Shown: positions 44,793 to 54,769 of the stretch, piece by piece
How the letters are laid out: each line of letters begins with the position of its first letter
How positions within the stretch are numbered: the first letter of the stretch is position 1
Source: Fistulifera solaris
Taxonomy: Eukaryota > Bacillariophyta > Bacillariophyceae > Naviculales > Stauroneidaceae
Reading direction: 5' to 3'
Length of the DNA: 64,000 nucleotides
Assembly: GCA_030295235.1 (NCBI GenBank)
Contig: AP026167.1
Coordinates: 682,001-746,000, forward strand
Translations under genes and position numbers: made by a program
Notes under the pieces: generated by a model
The model's database searches: none
Told to the model about the DNA's origin: nothing
What the model saw: the letters and a program-made list of their open reading frames with translations, nothing else

Positions 44793-46525
44793 TTATTCTT
44801 CGTGATTTCCATCAGCATTGTGATCCATCACGGAACCTTCCACAACACGAAATTCATGAAAAGTGGCACAGCCGCCTTTCTGGTCTTCGGGGCAGCAAGC
44901 AAAGACGCCGGCAGCAAACTTATCAGGGAAAACGCGCAAATGTGAAATGCGTATGAAATCGAACTTGACCCCCATTTTGGCCTCAACAACAAAACTTGTC
45001 CCGCGGCAGTGCACTCGCATTTCCACGTCTTGTACCAATATCGTGTCAGGCGTGAGATGCCGAAAACTTCCCCAGTATTGAGTCGACCAGTCACTAAATT
45101 CATTCGTAACGACGCACGAAAGACGCGGCGTCCCGTCCACAACTTCAATTCCTGTTTTGATCCAGTGTTCTGCATCACAGCGGATGAAAATACCAGCTTG
45201 ATCAAACTGAGCTGCCGCTACGAGATCAAATTTTACCTCGACCGTGTAATGCTGATCAGCATGTAAGTCCGCGTACTCCAACACAGCCCCATCGTCTTTG
45301 AGAAGCAATGGTTCGTAATATGTCTTTCTCCAGTAGTCTTTCTTGGCCGCGGGGTACACAATCAGTTTGTTGTCCTCCACTCGCCAAGATCCATCGCACC
45401 CTTCGCGACCCGTTGTAGGTGACCACGAATCGGGAGCACACCGCCAACGCAACTGCCCCAAGGGTCGATGGTTTGGATCATAGATATCTTGGAGCCCGGA
45501 AAAGACAATGATCGGATCGTTGGCTTCTTGCGGGGCAAAGGTAGATTGTATAATTTGTTCAAGTGACTTAAAAGGACGCGACGGTAAGATTTGCATGAGT
45601 TGCGCAGATTCCATGGAAATATCCAAGGGACTAGGAACTTCTTTTGCCTGTGGTTGACACTGCGCTTTAGAAGCGGGTTGCAGAGACTCGCTGGTATCGT
45701 AGCCATGATACGCAAAGACTGCTTGGGCCATCTCAATGCGGCTGTACGAATGCAGGCCACCCATATTGTAAACACCCACAGATTTGGTATCTCTGCAAGT
45801 AAAATGCAAAATGATCTGTACTGCATCTTGGACTGCCAATACATTCCGTCGTTCATCCGTCCAGTACGTTGTTTGTTGTGGCGGTGGCCGACTACTGACA
45901 AAGTGCAAAAGGTATCATGCGCTGGCACAAAAGGCGCCAGAGGTCCCAAGAGAATGCTACTCCTCAATACAATGCCTGATTGGGCGAAGTATTGCTGACA
46001 AGTATCTTCCAGGGCCCGCTTCGTAGCACCGTATACATTGACGGGTACGGTCGGACTTGTTTCCCGATACGGTGGATCGGTCCCCTCGTACACTTGATCC
46101 GTGGAAAGCGCCACAAGTCGTAACGATGGATTGTGCTGTTGCAAAGCTTGAAAGAATATAATGGGATTGTTGACTGCCATGGCGAGAGATGGATTCTCTT
46201 GGCACACTTTAGGAGAAGCCATGGCGGCTGTGTGAATACAAACATCCCAGCGCTGTGACGAAGAATTTAGAAACTGATACACGGCGGCTTTGTCTGTGAA
46301 GTCCAGTGCTTGACATTGTACCGAACAAACAGATGTATGAGAAGTTATGAAGGATTCTATGGCCTCCGACAAATCAGAAGAACGATAATATAAAGCCCCG
46401 ACAAAGATCGAGGCGTCTTCGTTCGCAATTGAGCCTTTCGTCAGCAGTGCATGAAGAATGTGTTGACCCAAATAACCGCTTGCCCCCGTCAGAAGAATAT
46501 TCAACGACTTTGACTGTAGCGACAT
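44793..46525 (-). CDS. NAD-dependent sugar epimerase/reductase fused to DUF1349, with one frame break
   Basis: The start at 46525 opens an extended SDR domain with the Rossmann motif 'ILLTGASGYLGQHIL' and the catalytic 'VYGATKRALED' (YxxxK), closest to RmlD/MAT2B-type proteins (about residues 1-300). The second half (about residues 370-560) is a DUF1349 concanavalin-like jelly-roll with 'YTVEVKFDLVAAAQFDQAGI' and 'HWIKTGIEVVDG'. One base missing in the A-run 45907-45910 joins the two frames; corrected length is about 577 aa. The sugar substrate is unknown and the cytosol is likely since no leader is seen. Confidence 0.75.
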
Positions 46526-46661
46526 GGTTGATCGTATGTATAGTATATAATCAACAAGAAGGTAATGAGAATGCAAGCAATGTTGTCATAATCGCGTAGC
46601 GCGTAGCGAGGAAAAATGATCGAAAAGTCCAAAAAAAGGGTGTATGCCATACATGACGTCC

Positions 46662-46790
46662 GCAGAAAGTCTGTGAATCTGGTATCTTCAAGTAGACAGA
46701 AAATCTGGGTATTCATTCGGTGTTTTGGTGTTTTCACTTGCGCGGAAAATCTGGGAGTGTGATGTTTTGACGTTCACAGAAAATCTGGGT
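46662..46790. repeat. CAGAAAATCTG palindrome cluster
   Basis: Four copies of CAGAAAATCTGG-type palindromes (near 46662, 46715, 46741 and 46776), one degenerate, between the divergent epimerase fusion and the NYN gene. Same family as the larger cluster at 33-34.7 kb. The rest of 46526-47011 has no gene. Confidence 0.7.
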
Positions 46791-47011
46791 TAAGGAAACG
46801 TTTCGACGGAAGGAAAACCCGGATATTTGTACCGATACTAAATACTCCGTAATTATTTATTCTCTTCGATCACCACGCCATTCATTATCACGCATCCAGC
46901 CGAATAAGTTAAAGCGAATATATTGACTCGCAACCCTTACGAGAGTCCTTCTTTATAGTAATTTAGACACCTTAGTCTTTGCTACCAACGTAAAAGGCAC
47001 CGAAATCAATC

Positions 47012-47473
47012 ATGAGATGCCCTATGGCGTTCTTGTTGGAAATGGCGCTGGCACTCCAACGCGAACGCACCACCTGGTACATTGATGGACACAATCTACT
47101 CGGTCACAAAGGAACACCGCGTACCGTAGATGCCTTAGTTCAAGCTCTCGAGCCGATTCAAGGTGTAGAAAAGATTGCGCTCATTTTGGATTCGAAATCA
47201 GAATCCGATCCGCTCATTCAGATACAACCGTGTGTCAACAACGGTTTACTCGAAACCGTCACCTTATCACGCGACATCTCAGCGGACGATTACATTCGCC
47301 AACAGATTCATGAAGCACTTCCTCATACGCGGATTCAAGTTGTTACGGCCGATCGTGATCTACGACGACAAGTTTTGCAAACAAAACCTGTAGTACGAGG
47401 TGTTGTTAATCCGGTAACCTTTTGGAGACGGTATTTACCTCGTCTTTGTGGATACAAAAAACCGAAACAATGA
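47012..47473 (+). CDS. NYN/PIN-domain (YacP-like) putative ribonuclease
   Basis: A 153-aa protein. The fold markers 'WYIDGHNLLGHKGTPRT' (first acidic residue), 'IALILDSKSESD' and 'VVTADRDLRRQV' (second acidic cluster) fit the NYN branch of PIN nucleases, which includes bacterial YacP/Rae1. RNA cleavage is inferred from the family. A degraded inverted copy of its 3' part lies at 57.3-57.56 kb. Confidence 0.75.
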   Translation: MRCPMAFLLEMALALQRERTTWYIDGHNLLGHKGTPRTVDALVQALEPIQGVEKIALILDSKSESDPLIQIQPCVNNGLLETVTLSRDISADDYIRQQIHEALPHTRIQVVTADRDLRRQVLQTKPVVRGVVNPVTFWRRYLPRLCGYKKPKQ

Positions 47474-47476
47474 TGA

Positions 47477-47836
47477 CTATTCTAAATTGTGAACAAGATA
47501 TATTATTATGAATAGCAACTCATGATGTAACCACTCTACCAATGTTTCTGAAGTTTCGCCCTTATTTACCTTCTGAGGTGAAAATAAGTGATACAATAGC
47601 GTCAGGACGTACGAAAAGATGTAAATGACAGCTTTGCATGTCGCTGGAAAGGTTTTCAAGAAATATTGCGAGTGAAACACAAAAGCTATAGTAATAAAGA
47701 TCCATATCATGACTGAAATCCAGTCTTGGCGAAAAACGGACAACTCTTCGGGACCCTCTATAGTAAATACCCAAGGTGCAATCCAAAGATTTTCAACGGC
47801 AAACGCTCGATCTGTGCTTAGCAGAATGATAAACAT
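47477..47836 (-). CDS. Small membrane protein, duplicated at 57.1 kb
   Basis: 119 aa with two hydrophobic stretches ('IWIFITIAFVFHSQYF' and 'AVIYIFSYVLTLLYHLF') and a C-terminus 'ETSETLVEWLHHELLF'. Not recognised. It lies 3 bp from the NYN stop, tail to tail. An inverted copy near 57.1-57.3 kb keeps the C-terminal 60 residues with mostly conservative changes, which hints that the frame may be real. Confidence 0.45.
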   Translation of the reverse strand: MFIILLSTDRAFAVENLWIAPWVFTIEGPEELSVFRQDWISVMIWIFITIAFVFHSQYFLKTFPATCKAVIYIFSYVLTLLYHLFSPQKVNKGETSETLVEWLHHELLFIIIYLVHNLE

Positions 47837-48342
47837 TTGTATAAAGGAATTTATGTAGCGGGTACCAGGTAAGGTATACCATTTTGGACATGAAAAGCGC
47901 GAAGGCGAGCAATAACAAGATCTATCTCATGGCTGAAAATCCAGTCTTAGCGAAACACGTAGTACGAAAAACACGTTGGGTCTATACTACGTACTACGTA
48001 GATATAATTCCTGGAGACTGATTAGATGTCGTGCGCTCTCCCCAAGTACATAGAACGGTAGAGTCGAGATTTTAGTATCAAGTAAGTAGTCAGTCTTGTG
48101 CTCAGTTTCGTTTCCTTTTTAAGAACGCGTTCAACAGCAACGGCGAAAACATAAACATAGTAACACCCGTTTTCACATCAGCAGATCAGCTGTTGCATCA
48201 GCATGATCATACCAGCAATGGGATTGAAATACTCCGTTCTTTCTCCCTCCATACAAGTAGTTTGATTACGCTCATGGCTCTCTGAGCTTCCTTTGCTGAT
48301 ATTCGCATGCTTCATTTTTCAATCTAATTTCACAACTAGCAA
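47837..48342. other. Intergenic stretch with a second copy of a local repeat
   Basis: A segment at about 47918-47960 repeats one at about 47692-47740 ('catggctgaaaatccag' versus 'catgactgaaatccag'); the same sequence occurs inverted at 57040-57095. A TACGTA-rich run lies at 47965-48005. GGTACC units lie at 47861-47880. No gene was recognised. Confidence 0.5.
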
Positions 48343-49290
48343 ATGAATCAAGACGAGAATCCCTACGATGTGTTAGGCGTATCCGTCAACGCCACCGAAG
48401 CTGACATTAAATCAGCTTACCGCAAAGCGGCGCTGCGCTATCATCCAGACAAACAAACGAACGAGCAAGATCGACAAACTGCAACGGAAAAATTTGCAAA
48501 GTTATCGAATGCTTACGAAATACTCTCAAATCCAGAGCTGAAGCGACAATTCGACATTGAGCAGCAATACAGCCAATACGATCATCGCACTTTTCACGAA
48601 CCGTTTCGGCGAGGACATTTTCATGATCCGTTTCAGGTTTTCGAACAAGTCTTTCGCGAAGAATTTGGTCGATCTAGTCGTTCAACTCCTCGTGGATCTG
48701 GAATGAGAGATTCTTTCTTCTCTCCGGATCCGATGTTCACACGAGGTAGTTTGTTCGACGATCCTTTCTTTTCTTCACGAAGTCAATCACGAGGTGAACA
48801 ACGTGCTGGAGATTCCTCTTCGTTTTTCGATAATGATCCTTTCTTCAGCGCAAGCCCTTTTGCTGGATTTTTCGGAGGTCGAGATCCATTTTCAGAGATG
48901 CGTCGTATGCACGAATCATTTCACGATAGAACTATCGACCGCAATCAAGCCAACAACAGCAACCAACCCGATGGTTACATTACATCGACTTCCACTTTCA
49001 CCCGCATGATTAATGGGAAACAGCAAACAGTGACGGAACGGATTGTGCGGAAACGAGATGGCACGATTGTTGAGCATCACAAGGAGACGACGGGTGATGA
49101 CGATTTCCCAGGAACTGCCGCATTGCCTTTTTCTCACAATAGCAAGGACAAACAGCTAGAACAGCATCCATCGAACCAAAACAATGCGTCCGATTCCAAG
49201 CAGGAGTTGCAGCGACAAGTTACGAAGAATTCCTTGCAACGCCACTCATCGAAAACTCCCAGTGAAGGTCGTCGGGGCTGGTTCTGGTGA
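48343..49290 (+). CDS. J-domain co-chaperone, DNAJB6-like
   Basis: A 315-aa protein. The N-terminal J domain has 'NPYDVLGVSVNATEADIK', the invariant HPD ('YHPDKQT') and 'LSNAYEILSNP'. A Phe/Gly/Ser-rich middle with repeated 'DPF' motifs follows, then a beta-rich region ('TFTRMINGKQQTVTERIV') resembling DNAJB6/MLF-like C-termini. It would stimulate Hsp70 ATPase. No signal peptide, so probably cytosolic or nuclear. The frame is intact. Confidence 0.85.
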   Translation: MNQDENPYDVLGVSVNATEADIKSAYRKAALRYHPDKQTNEQDRQTATEKFAKLSNAYEILSNPELKRQFDIEQQYSQYDHRTFHEPFRRGHFHDPFQVFEQVFREEFGRSSRSTPRGSGMRDSFFSPDPMFTRGSLFDDPFFSSRSQSRGEQRAGDSSSFFDNDPFFSASPFAGFFGGRDPFSEMRRMHESFHDRTIDRNQANNSNQPDGYITSTSTFTRMINGKQQTVTERIVRKRDGTIVEHHKETTGDDDFPGTAALPFSHNSKDKQLEQHPSNQNNASDSKQELQRQVTKNSLQRHSSKTPSEGRRGWFW

Positions 49291-49384
49291 ATGCATCATG
49301 AAGTAGGTCTTTGATTCACATTTAGGATTTAGATAATTGTATAGGAATGTAGATGATTAGCGTAATTCTTCCACGGTAGCTATG

Positions 49385-50332
49385 TTAGATTGTCACTTGG
49401 TCGCCTACAGCATGTGTGATTTTGGAAAGCTGCGACAACATGGCCGGCGGCCAAGCAATCGTCTCCGTCAAATATTGTTGGTCAACATATTTGAGTCGTT
49501 GTCGATCGGAGATTTCCAGAAACTTTTGTTGCGCTTCTACCATCTTTCCCGTACCCGCCAAGAAGACCGCCGACGCGGCTTTGACTTCGGGTGCATCCGG
49601 GAACCGATTCTCAATACGTTTCAGCAAATCATATCCTTGCTGCTTCTCATTTAATTGAAATTTGACCATCGCTGCCCGCAACCAATAAGGACTCACTTGA
49701 TTGCCCGTCATGCGAATGGCAACATCATAATTTCGATCCGCCTCTTCGTACAGACCATTGAGTTCACACGCCCGTGCTAGATTTTGCAATACGATATCAT
49801 CGGGACGACCCCGTAAGGTAGCCGCCAATCGCAGATCTGCCAAAGCCTCGGCCGGCCGATTGGTGTTGAGCCGAATGGTCCCTCGATTGAGATACAGGAC
49901 GTACTGATCATTGCAATTGACTTGGGTACACAAATCGATCGATTTTGTGTAAGACACTTCCGCCGCCGCCAAATTCCCAAACGCGGTTTGTGTATTGCCG
50001 AGCGAACTCCAACCGTAGACAAAGTTGGGCGCCATTTGTGTGACTTTTCCGTACAAACGTTGTGCGGCCATTAAATTGCCCTGCAATTCTAACGCACGGC
50101 CTTCCCCGAATATCTTTTTAGCATCGCCAGTGAGTTGTACAAGAATGTTGTTGTTTTCTTCGGCTTGCGCTAGTGGAGGTGCTGCAGTTGCGGGGATCAT
50201 CACCATCGCCGATGCGAGCATCTCTCTTCGCGACAACGCAGGTGATGGTGATGTGGGAAATTGCCATGCTCTAGCGGCGGCGAGCAAGATTGCTGTGATC
50301 AATATTGAACGTACAAAGATTTTATCTGTCAT
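49385..50332 (-). CDS. Thylakoid-lumen TPR protein (tripartite leader)
   Basis: A 315-aa protein. Residues 1-24 are a signal peptide ('ILITAILLAAARAW') with Ala-Trp at the cleavage site, a plastid-type motif. A twin-arginine segment follows, 'SRREMLASAMVMIPATAA', ending in 'AQA-EE', the typical lumenal processing site. About five TPR units then occupy residues 75-280 ('NFVYGWSSLGNTQTAFGNLA'). TPR proteins of the lumen act in photosystem assembly; the exact role is not known. Convergent with DnaJ. Confidence 0.8.
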   Translation of the reverse strand: MTDKIFVRSILITAILLAAARAWQFPTSPSPALSRREMLASAMVMIPATAAPPLAQAEENNNILVQLTGDAKKIFGEGRALELQGNLMAAQRLYGKVTQMAPNFVYGWSSLGNTQTAFGNLAAAEVSYTKSIDLCTQVNCNDQYVLYLNRGTIRLNTNRPAEALADLRLAATLRGRPDDIVLQNLARACELNGLYEEADRNYDVAIRMTGNQVSPYWLRAAMVKFQLNEKQQGYDLLKRIENRFPDAPEVKAASAVFLAGTGKMVEAQQKFLEISDRQRLKYVDQQYLTETIAWPPAMLSQLSKITHAVGDQVTI

Positions 50333-50393
50333 CTTGAAAAAACTAGGTTACTTTGAAATTATCATTCTCTTTGGCTTTTTATAAAAAAAATGT

Positions 50394-50437
50394 TAGGTTA
50401 ATCATTCAAATAATGTAGGTTAATCATTCAAATAATG
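50394..50437. repeat. 22-bp direct repeat, two exact units
   Basis: Two perfect tandem copies, 50394-50415 and 50416-50437, each starting 'taggttaatcattc', 62 bp upstream of the TPR protein start. Confidence 0.9.
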
Positions 50438-53235
50438 CAGGGCGACGAGATCGATCGTCACCTCGATGCGTTGAGGTTTATGTGGAAGAGAACGGACGGA
50501 TGACGGACGAGCACTAACAATGTATGTTTTGTCTTCTACTTAGTCAGATCTAGGTATAGCAAAGAACGTTTTGTAAAGATCCCATAAAAATGATTGACGG
50601 GGGCTCTGATAGCTTCGACGTAGTAAGAGCTATATAGCAAGAACATTTCGCTCCAAGCCCTGCCCTACAGATGCTTTAACAAAGCCTTCCCACCGCACAC
50701 TATCTCTCTAGGCCTAATGCATAGTAAGATATCATATCAGATTAGCGTCTTCTAAGTATTGTCGACATAGAGGGATGATTTTCCTGGACGCTTCCATAAA
50801 ATATACCCCGAGTATCCGTTTTTGGGCATCAATGTTCAATGTTTACACGTATCCGCCATATCTCCTCGTCGAATGAGATGCATACGCAGACGCGCACACC
50901 CAGACAAACTACACATCGAAAGAGTGCGATTGAAATAACAAGACTGAACAGCATCGCACGTCACGACAATAACAATACCAGTAAACATCCATCGTCGTCG
51001 TATCACGTATCACCCATCATCCTCGTCGAGGCACAAAAGTGCCTCCAGTGGACTTGACATCCATTCTTTCCCCCTTGATAAGATAGATTGAATTTCAAAC
51101 GCCTATTTCGCTGGTGACATACGAGCAGGCCGGGCTCGCAGCTGCGTTCATCATTATTGAAAAATATCCAGAGGCGTATATCGTGACATTTATTCGTGGG
51201 TCGTGGGATCCCAACATTTGGAGAAAACCGTTGCTCGAGACAGAAATACTTAGATTGCTTTCTCTAAATGAATTTGAAATGATTTTGTGAACACAAACTG
51301 ATTTTTGATTTTAGGATAGGAGAAGCATCGCTGAATTTTGCTTCTCTCTTTTTTCGCTGCGTTCTTCTTCTTCTCACATCTCCTCTCGAAGGCGACTGGG
51401 AGAGGTTTGATGTCCTCCCCGTATTCAGTTGTTGCCAAAGCTGTGGCCTGCGATCACAGCTTGGGACCGTATGGTTGAATACTTAGTGGGAGCGCATGAA
51501 GGGTTGTGGTGCGTATGTCCCGAGGAAGGAGGAGTCGTCTCGCGAAAGGGCAACCTCGTGTCGTCTCGACGATTCGCTTGCCTGCTTGCGAGGCTTCCTG
51601 CCTTACCGGAAAACACGCAGTTGGAGCATTGTGCTGGGAAAAGTTCTTCACCTGAGTTGTGGGATCCATGAGGCGTGCCGAAGAACTGCGTGCGCCGGTG
51701 ATTGGTGAAGCAATGGTAACGGTTGAGCGGGGTTTGGGGTTCACCCGCTGAGCAGCTTATGAAAGCCACATTCGCCTTTCCGCTCCCAACCGGATACATG
51801 GGCGTTTGTGATCGCTTGTCGACATCTGCTTAACGTCTTCGGAGCTCTTGCGGTGCTTATGAGTTATCCTAGAAATAGGTTAGCGGTTACGGGCACTAGC
51901 AAGGGTCCCCCATATGTCCCAGCACAATGAAAATTTGACCACAGCGCCTACATGCTAACATTTGTTCATTTCTAAACCAAGTAAACTAAAATAATATATA
52001 AAATACAGCTGATGGATGCGCGTGGCGGGTACTGGCGACGGAGAAGCTCCTCCATCTGCTGCTGTATTCCGTGTGTTCAAACAGATTCATGTTTCATGGT
52101 CGTGAGGATTGTCATTTGCGCTAGTTTCTCTCCGCCTTTTTGTTGTGTTACGCTCTGGCGAATGCTATCAGTTGAACTGAAAAATTGCGAAACCAATCGA
52201 GCCACCAATCTCGGTGCAGTACTATGCTTTGTTGCAAGCTATTTGTTGCAAGCTATCCGTCGACACGGAGATTTTCAGAACTCGCTTTCGAATATTCCCG
52301 CTACAGCCAGTGTGTAGGAACTTCCACCTACGTCCAATTCATTCATTTCCCAGTACAAAATTTTCCATTTCCAACACGTTGAAACAGCGCATCGTAAGTC
52401 TAGTTGATTAAAATACCACAGATCCGCTTACATTGGCTGCAGTTGATAGTAGATCCTCGTTGCGCAAACATCCAACAGAATGCGGTATCGCCGCTGCTTT
52501 GACTAGCTATTGAGCAGATCGCAAGGAAAACTCTTCCTCATGACTTTTGTACATTGGCAACTCCATCGTTATTTGCCGGCTTCGCCTCAAATTCTTCCAA
52601 AGTAGCCTTTAGTTTGTTTGTCAAAGCACGAAAGAGGCGAGAGAAGGGCGTTCCGTCCTACCAACAACAAAGAGCTGAGGAAAAGCGCAAAAAGACGTTG
52701 CAATCAAAAGTCAAAGTAAAGCCTGCATTATGCCACCCAACTTGCTCCCAAGATTCCCCAACAGGGCCCGAAATGGACGGAAAACTCAGAAGCTCGATTC
52801 GGTTGCTTTGGGCTCTACTGTTCGAATGCAACTTTCCTCAAAACACGATGGATCGTCTCGAAACCAACCACATCATCTGGCCTCATCCTTTTAGGTAATG
52901 AAAAAGCGCCGTTACTCAAACCCTCTTTCTCTCAGAATCGTAGGCTGCATTCCAGTACGATTATGCGAGTTCAGTGCGGGTCGTCAGATATTCCGCGGCA
53001 TTTGATCCGTTCGTATCTCTTATCTTTCGTCAACAAATATTCAAGATGAAGCCACACCTCCTTACACCAATAAAATTTCGCCGAAATTAGCCATTAGTCT
53101 TGCACGACGATAGTGGCGATCCTCGAATGACTAAGGGCAACAATCCAGATGGGCTTTCATTGGATGATCTTCTTCGAAGTTGTGCGAACAAATTCCTTTG
53201 CATTATCCCATGACCGTAATTGGATACTCTCTGCA
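50438..53235. other. 2.8-kb region without a recognisable gene
   Basis: Only short reading frames exist here, and none shows a domain, a leader or family resemblance. The longest candidates (about 51429-51671, 52012-52317 and 52554-52898) give low-complexity or random-looking protein. I see no tRNA, no rRNA, no snRNA core motif and none of the two palindrome families in the middle of this region. A structured non-coding RNA or a decayed mobile element cannot be ruled out. Confidence 0.4.
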
Positions 53236-54327
53236 CTAAGCTGCCTCATCATTGTTCACGTCCTCAAAACGGTCATTGCCTATAATGAAATTCCACAGCA
53301 GATCACTAGCTCGAGGTACACGGAAAAAGCAGCGAACACTATGCAAAAGGACGAGTTTCAGCGAGGGAAGGGCGCTGATCAAAGCCTCGTCCAAGAATGA
53401 AAAATCTCGAATTTCGGAAAATTGCTCGGCTTTGAGCATGGAATCCAGCAGAAAAGGTTCTTCGCGCTCAATTTCCTCAAAAATTCGATTTAGCCGTAGA
53501 GACTGGTCGAGAACGTCAATATCACAGTCCAAAAGGAAGTCTTGTAAATCGGATCGTACTTCTAGGATTTGTTTCATATCGGCCTGCTCGAACGCGATAT
53601 CAATAGAGCGCGAAATAGCATTATGTGATGCAATGATACGCATCTTGATGATCGCAAGTGCGACGAATAGTGGCAGTTGTAGATTTCCCATATCGGCTGT
53701 GCTGTTTTCTTCAAATATATCAAAATAGCGACAATTAGGTTCGATCGGATAGGGACGACTCCGGCCATGTATCCCTTCCTCGAACCAGTATCGAATATAA
53801 GCGTAAGCTTCGTCATCTCGATTCAAATAGAGAAGAATGAATGGTATTCGAACACGAGCTTCGAGATTGTAACCAGCCCTTACTTTTATAACCTTTTCGC
53901 AGTGAAAGAGTGCAGCTTCCCAGACTTGTTTTATCTCACACTCATAGGCTGAATGCCAAAAGACGGTTGCCAGGGAAGTTAGATCACATAAGTATTCGCC
54001 CACTTCTGCAGACAAAATGTTATCGTTAGCTTCAAAATAACGCTGGACGACCGCACTGTCGTCCGACAAAACGTCCGAATCTTGAAGCGGGACGATTGAC
54101 TGTTCTACGCTGTACCATTCAGCCATCATTAGATTGCAGCGCTCGCGATGCCGTTTATCATGCTTCTTCTGACATTGGGTACTACAGTACCAAGCCATGT
54201 GGCAGCGTGAACACCGTATAAAGTCCGAGAAGACAATTCGATTTTCGTAGAAACGACAAGCAAAGCAGTAAGGCTCTTTCAAATTGGGGTCTCTTCCTTC
54301 ATAGTAAGGTGTTCTAATGAAATCCAT
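53236..54327 (-). CDS. MYND zinc-finger protein
   Basis: A 363-aa protein. The N-terminal 65 residues form a MYND finger with 'CFAC', 'CSRCHMAWYCSTQCQKKHD' and 'HRERC', the Cys/His ligand pattern. The rest is helical with no SET domain and no obvious catalytic motif. Many diatom MYND proteins look like this. A protein-interaction role is inferred. The frame is intact. Confidence 0.75.
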   Translation of the reverse strand: MDFIRTPYYEGRDPNLKEPYCFACRFYENRIVFSDFIRCSRCHMAWYCSTQCQKKHDKRHRERCNLMMAEWYSVEQSIVPLQDSDVLSDDSAVVQRYFEANDNILSAEVGEYLCDLTSLATVFWHSAYECEIKQVWEAALFHCEKVIKVRAGYNLEARVRIPFILLYLNRDDEAYAYIRYWFEEGIHGRSRPYPIEPNCRYFDIFEENSTADMGNLQLPLFVALAIIKMRIIASHNAISRSIDIAFEQADMKQILEVRSDLQDFLLDCDIDVLDQSLRLNRIFEEIEREEPFLLDSMLKAEQFSEIRDFSFLDEALISALPSLKLVLLHSVRCFFRVPRASDLLWNFIIGNDRFEDVNNDEAA

Positions 54328-54437
54328 TTGTTCATCAGAACTGAATTTATCGCTTTTTTTAGTTAAAAAGAGCGAGATGAATGAATCCTCCTCTTGTTGT
54401 TCCCTTGATTTTTTCTTTTCATGTGTAAAACAAGATG

Positions 54438-54588
54438 GACAGAAGTTCCGTCAGTCTCGAAATGCTCCTCAATTTTTTGTTCACGAAATGACAAATCTGA
54501 CAGAAATCCCGTCTGCTACGATGCTTTTCAGAGATCATCTTCTGTTGTCTGTTGTATAGGCAAAGATAATTCAGACAGAATTTCCGTA
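54438..54588. repeat. Degenerate GACAGAAnTTCCGTC palindrome cluster
   Basis: Three units (near 54438, 54493 and 54573) of GACAGAAGTTCCGTC-type sequence, about 40-80 bp apart, between the divergent MYND and helicase-associated genes. They resemble the CAGAAATTCTG family but with a CCG arm. The rest of 54328-54769 shows no gene. Confidence 0.5.
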
Positions 54589-54769
54589 TTCTTAGAATGA
54601 TGCTTTGTTCATTCGCCGTATTGCAAACTCCAGCACCAAAGAAAACGATGTGGAATAAAACGTTAGGACTCTTTGCTGCATAACATGAATCTTCATAAGC
54701 ATTACCTCTTCATTTCATTCATCAATAAACGAGTATAACAAGGACCCTGAGAAAGACGCTGTCTCGACG

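Noticed and set aside
51429-51799. Overlapping open frames on both strands in the gene-poor region
   Set aside because: No frame is better than its antisense partners and none shows a domain or leader.
52554-52898. A 114-codon open frame as a basic small protein
   Set aside because: Random-looking composition after a Lys/Arg patch, no resemblance to a family, and weak context. Not distinguishable from chance.
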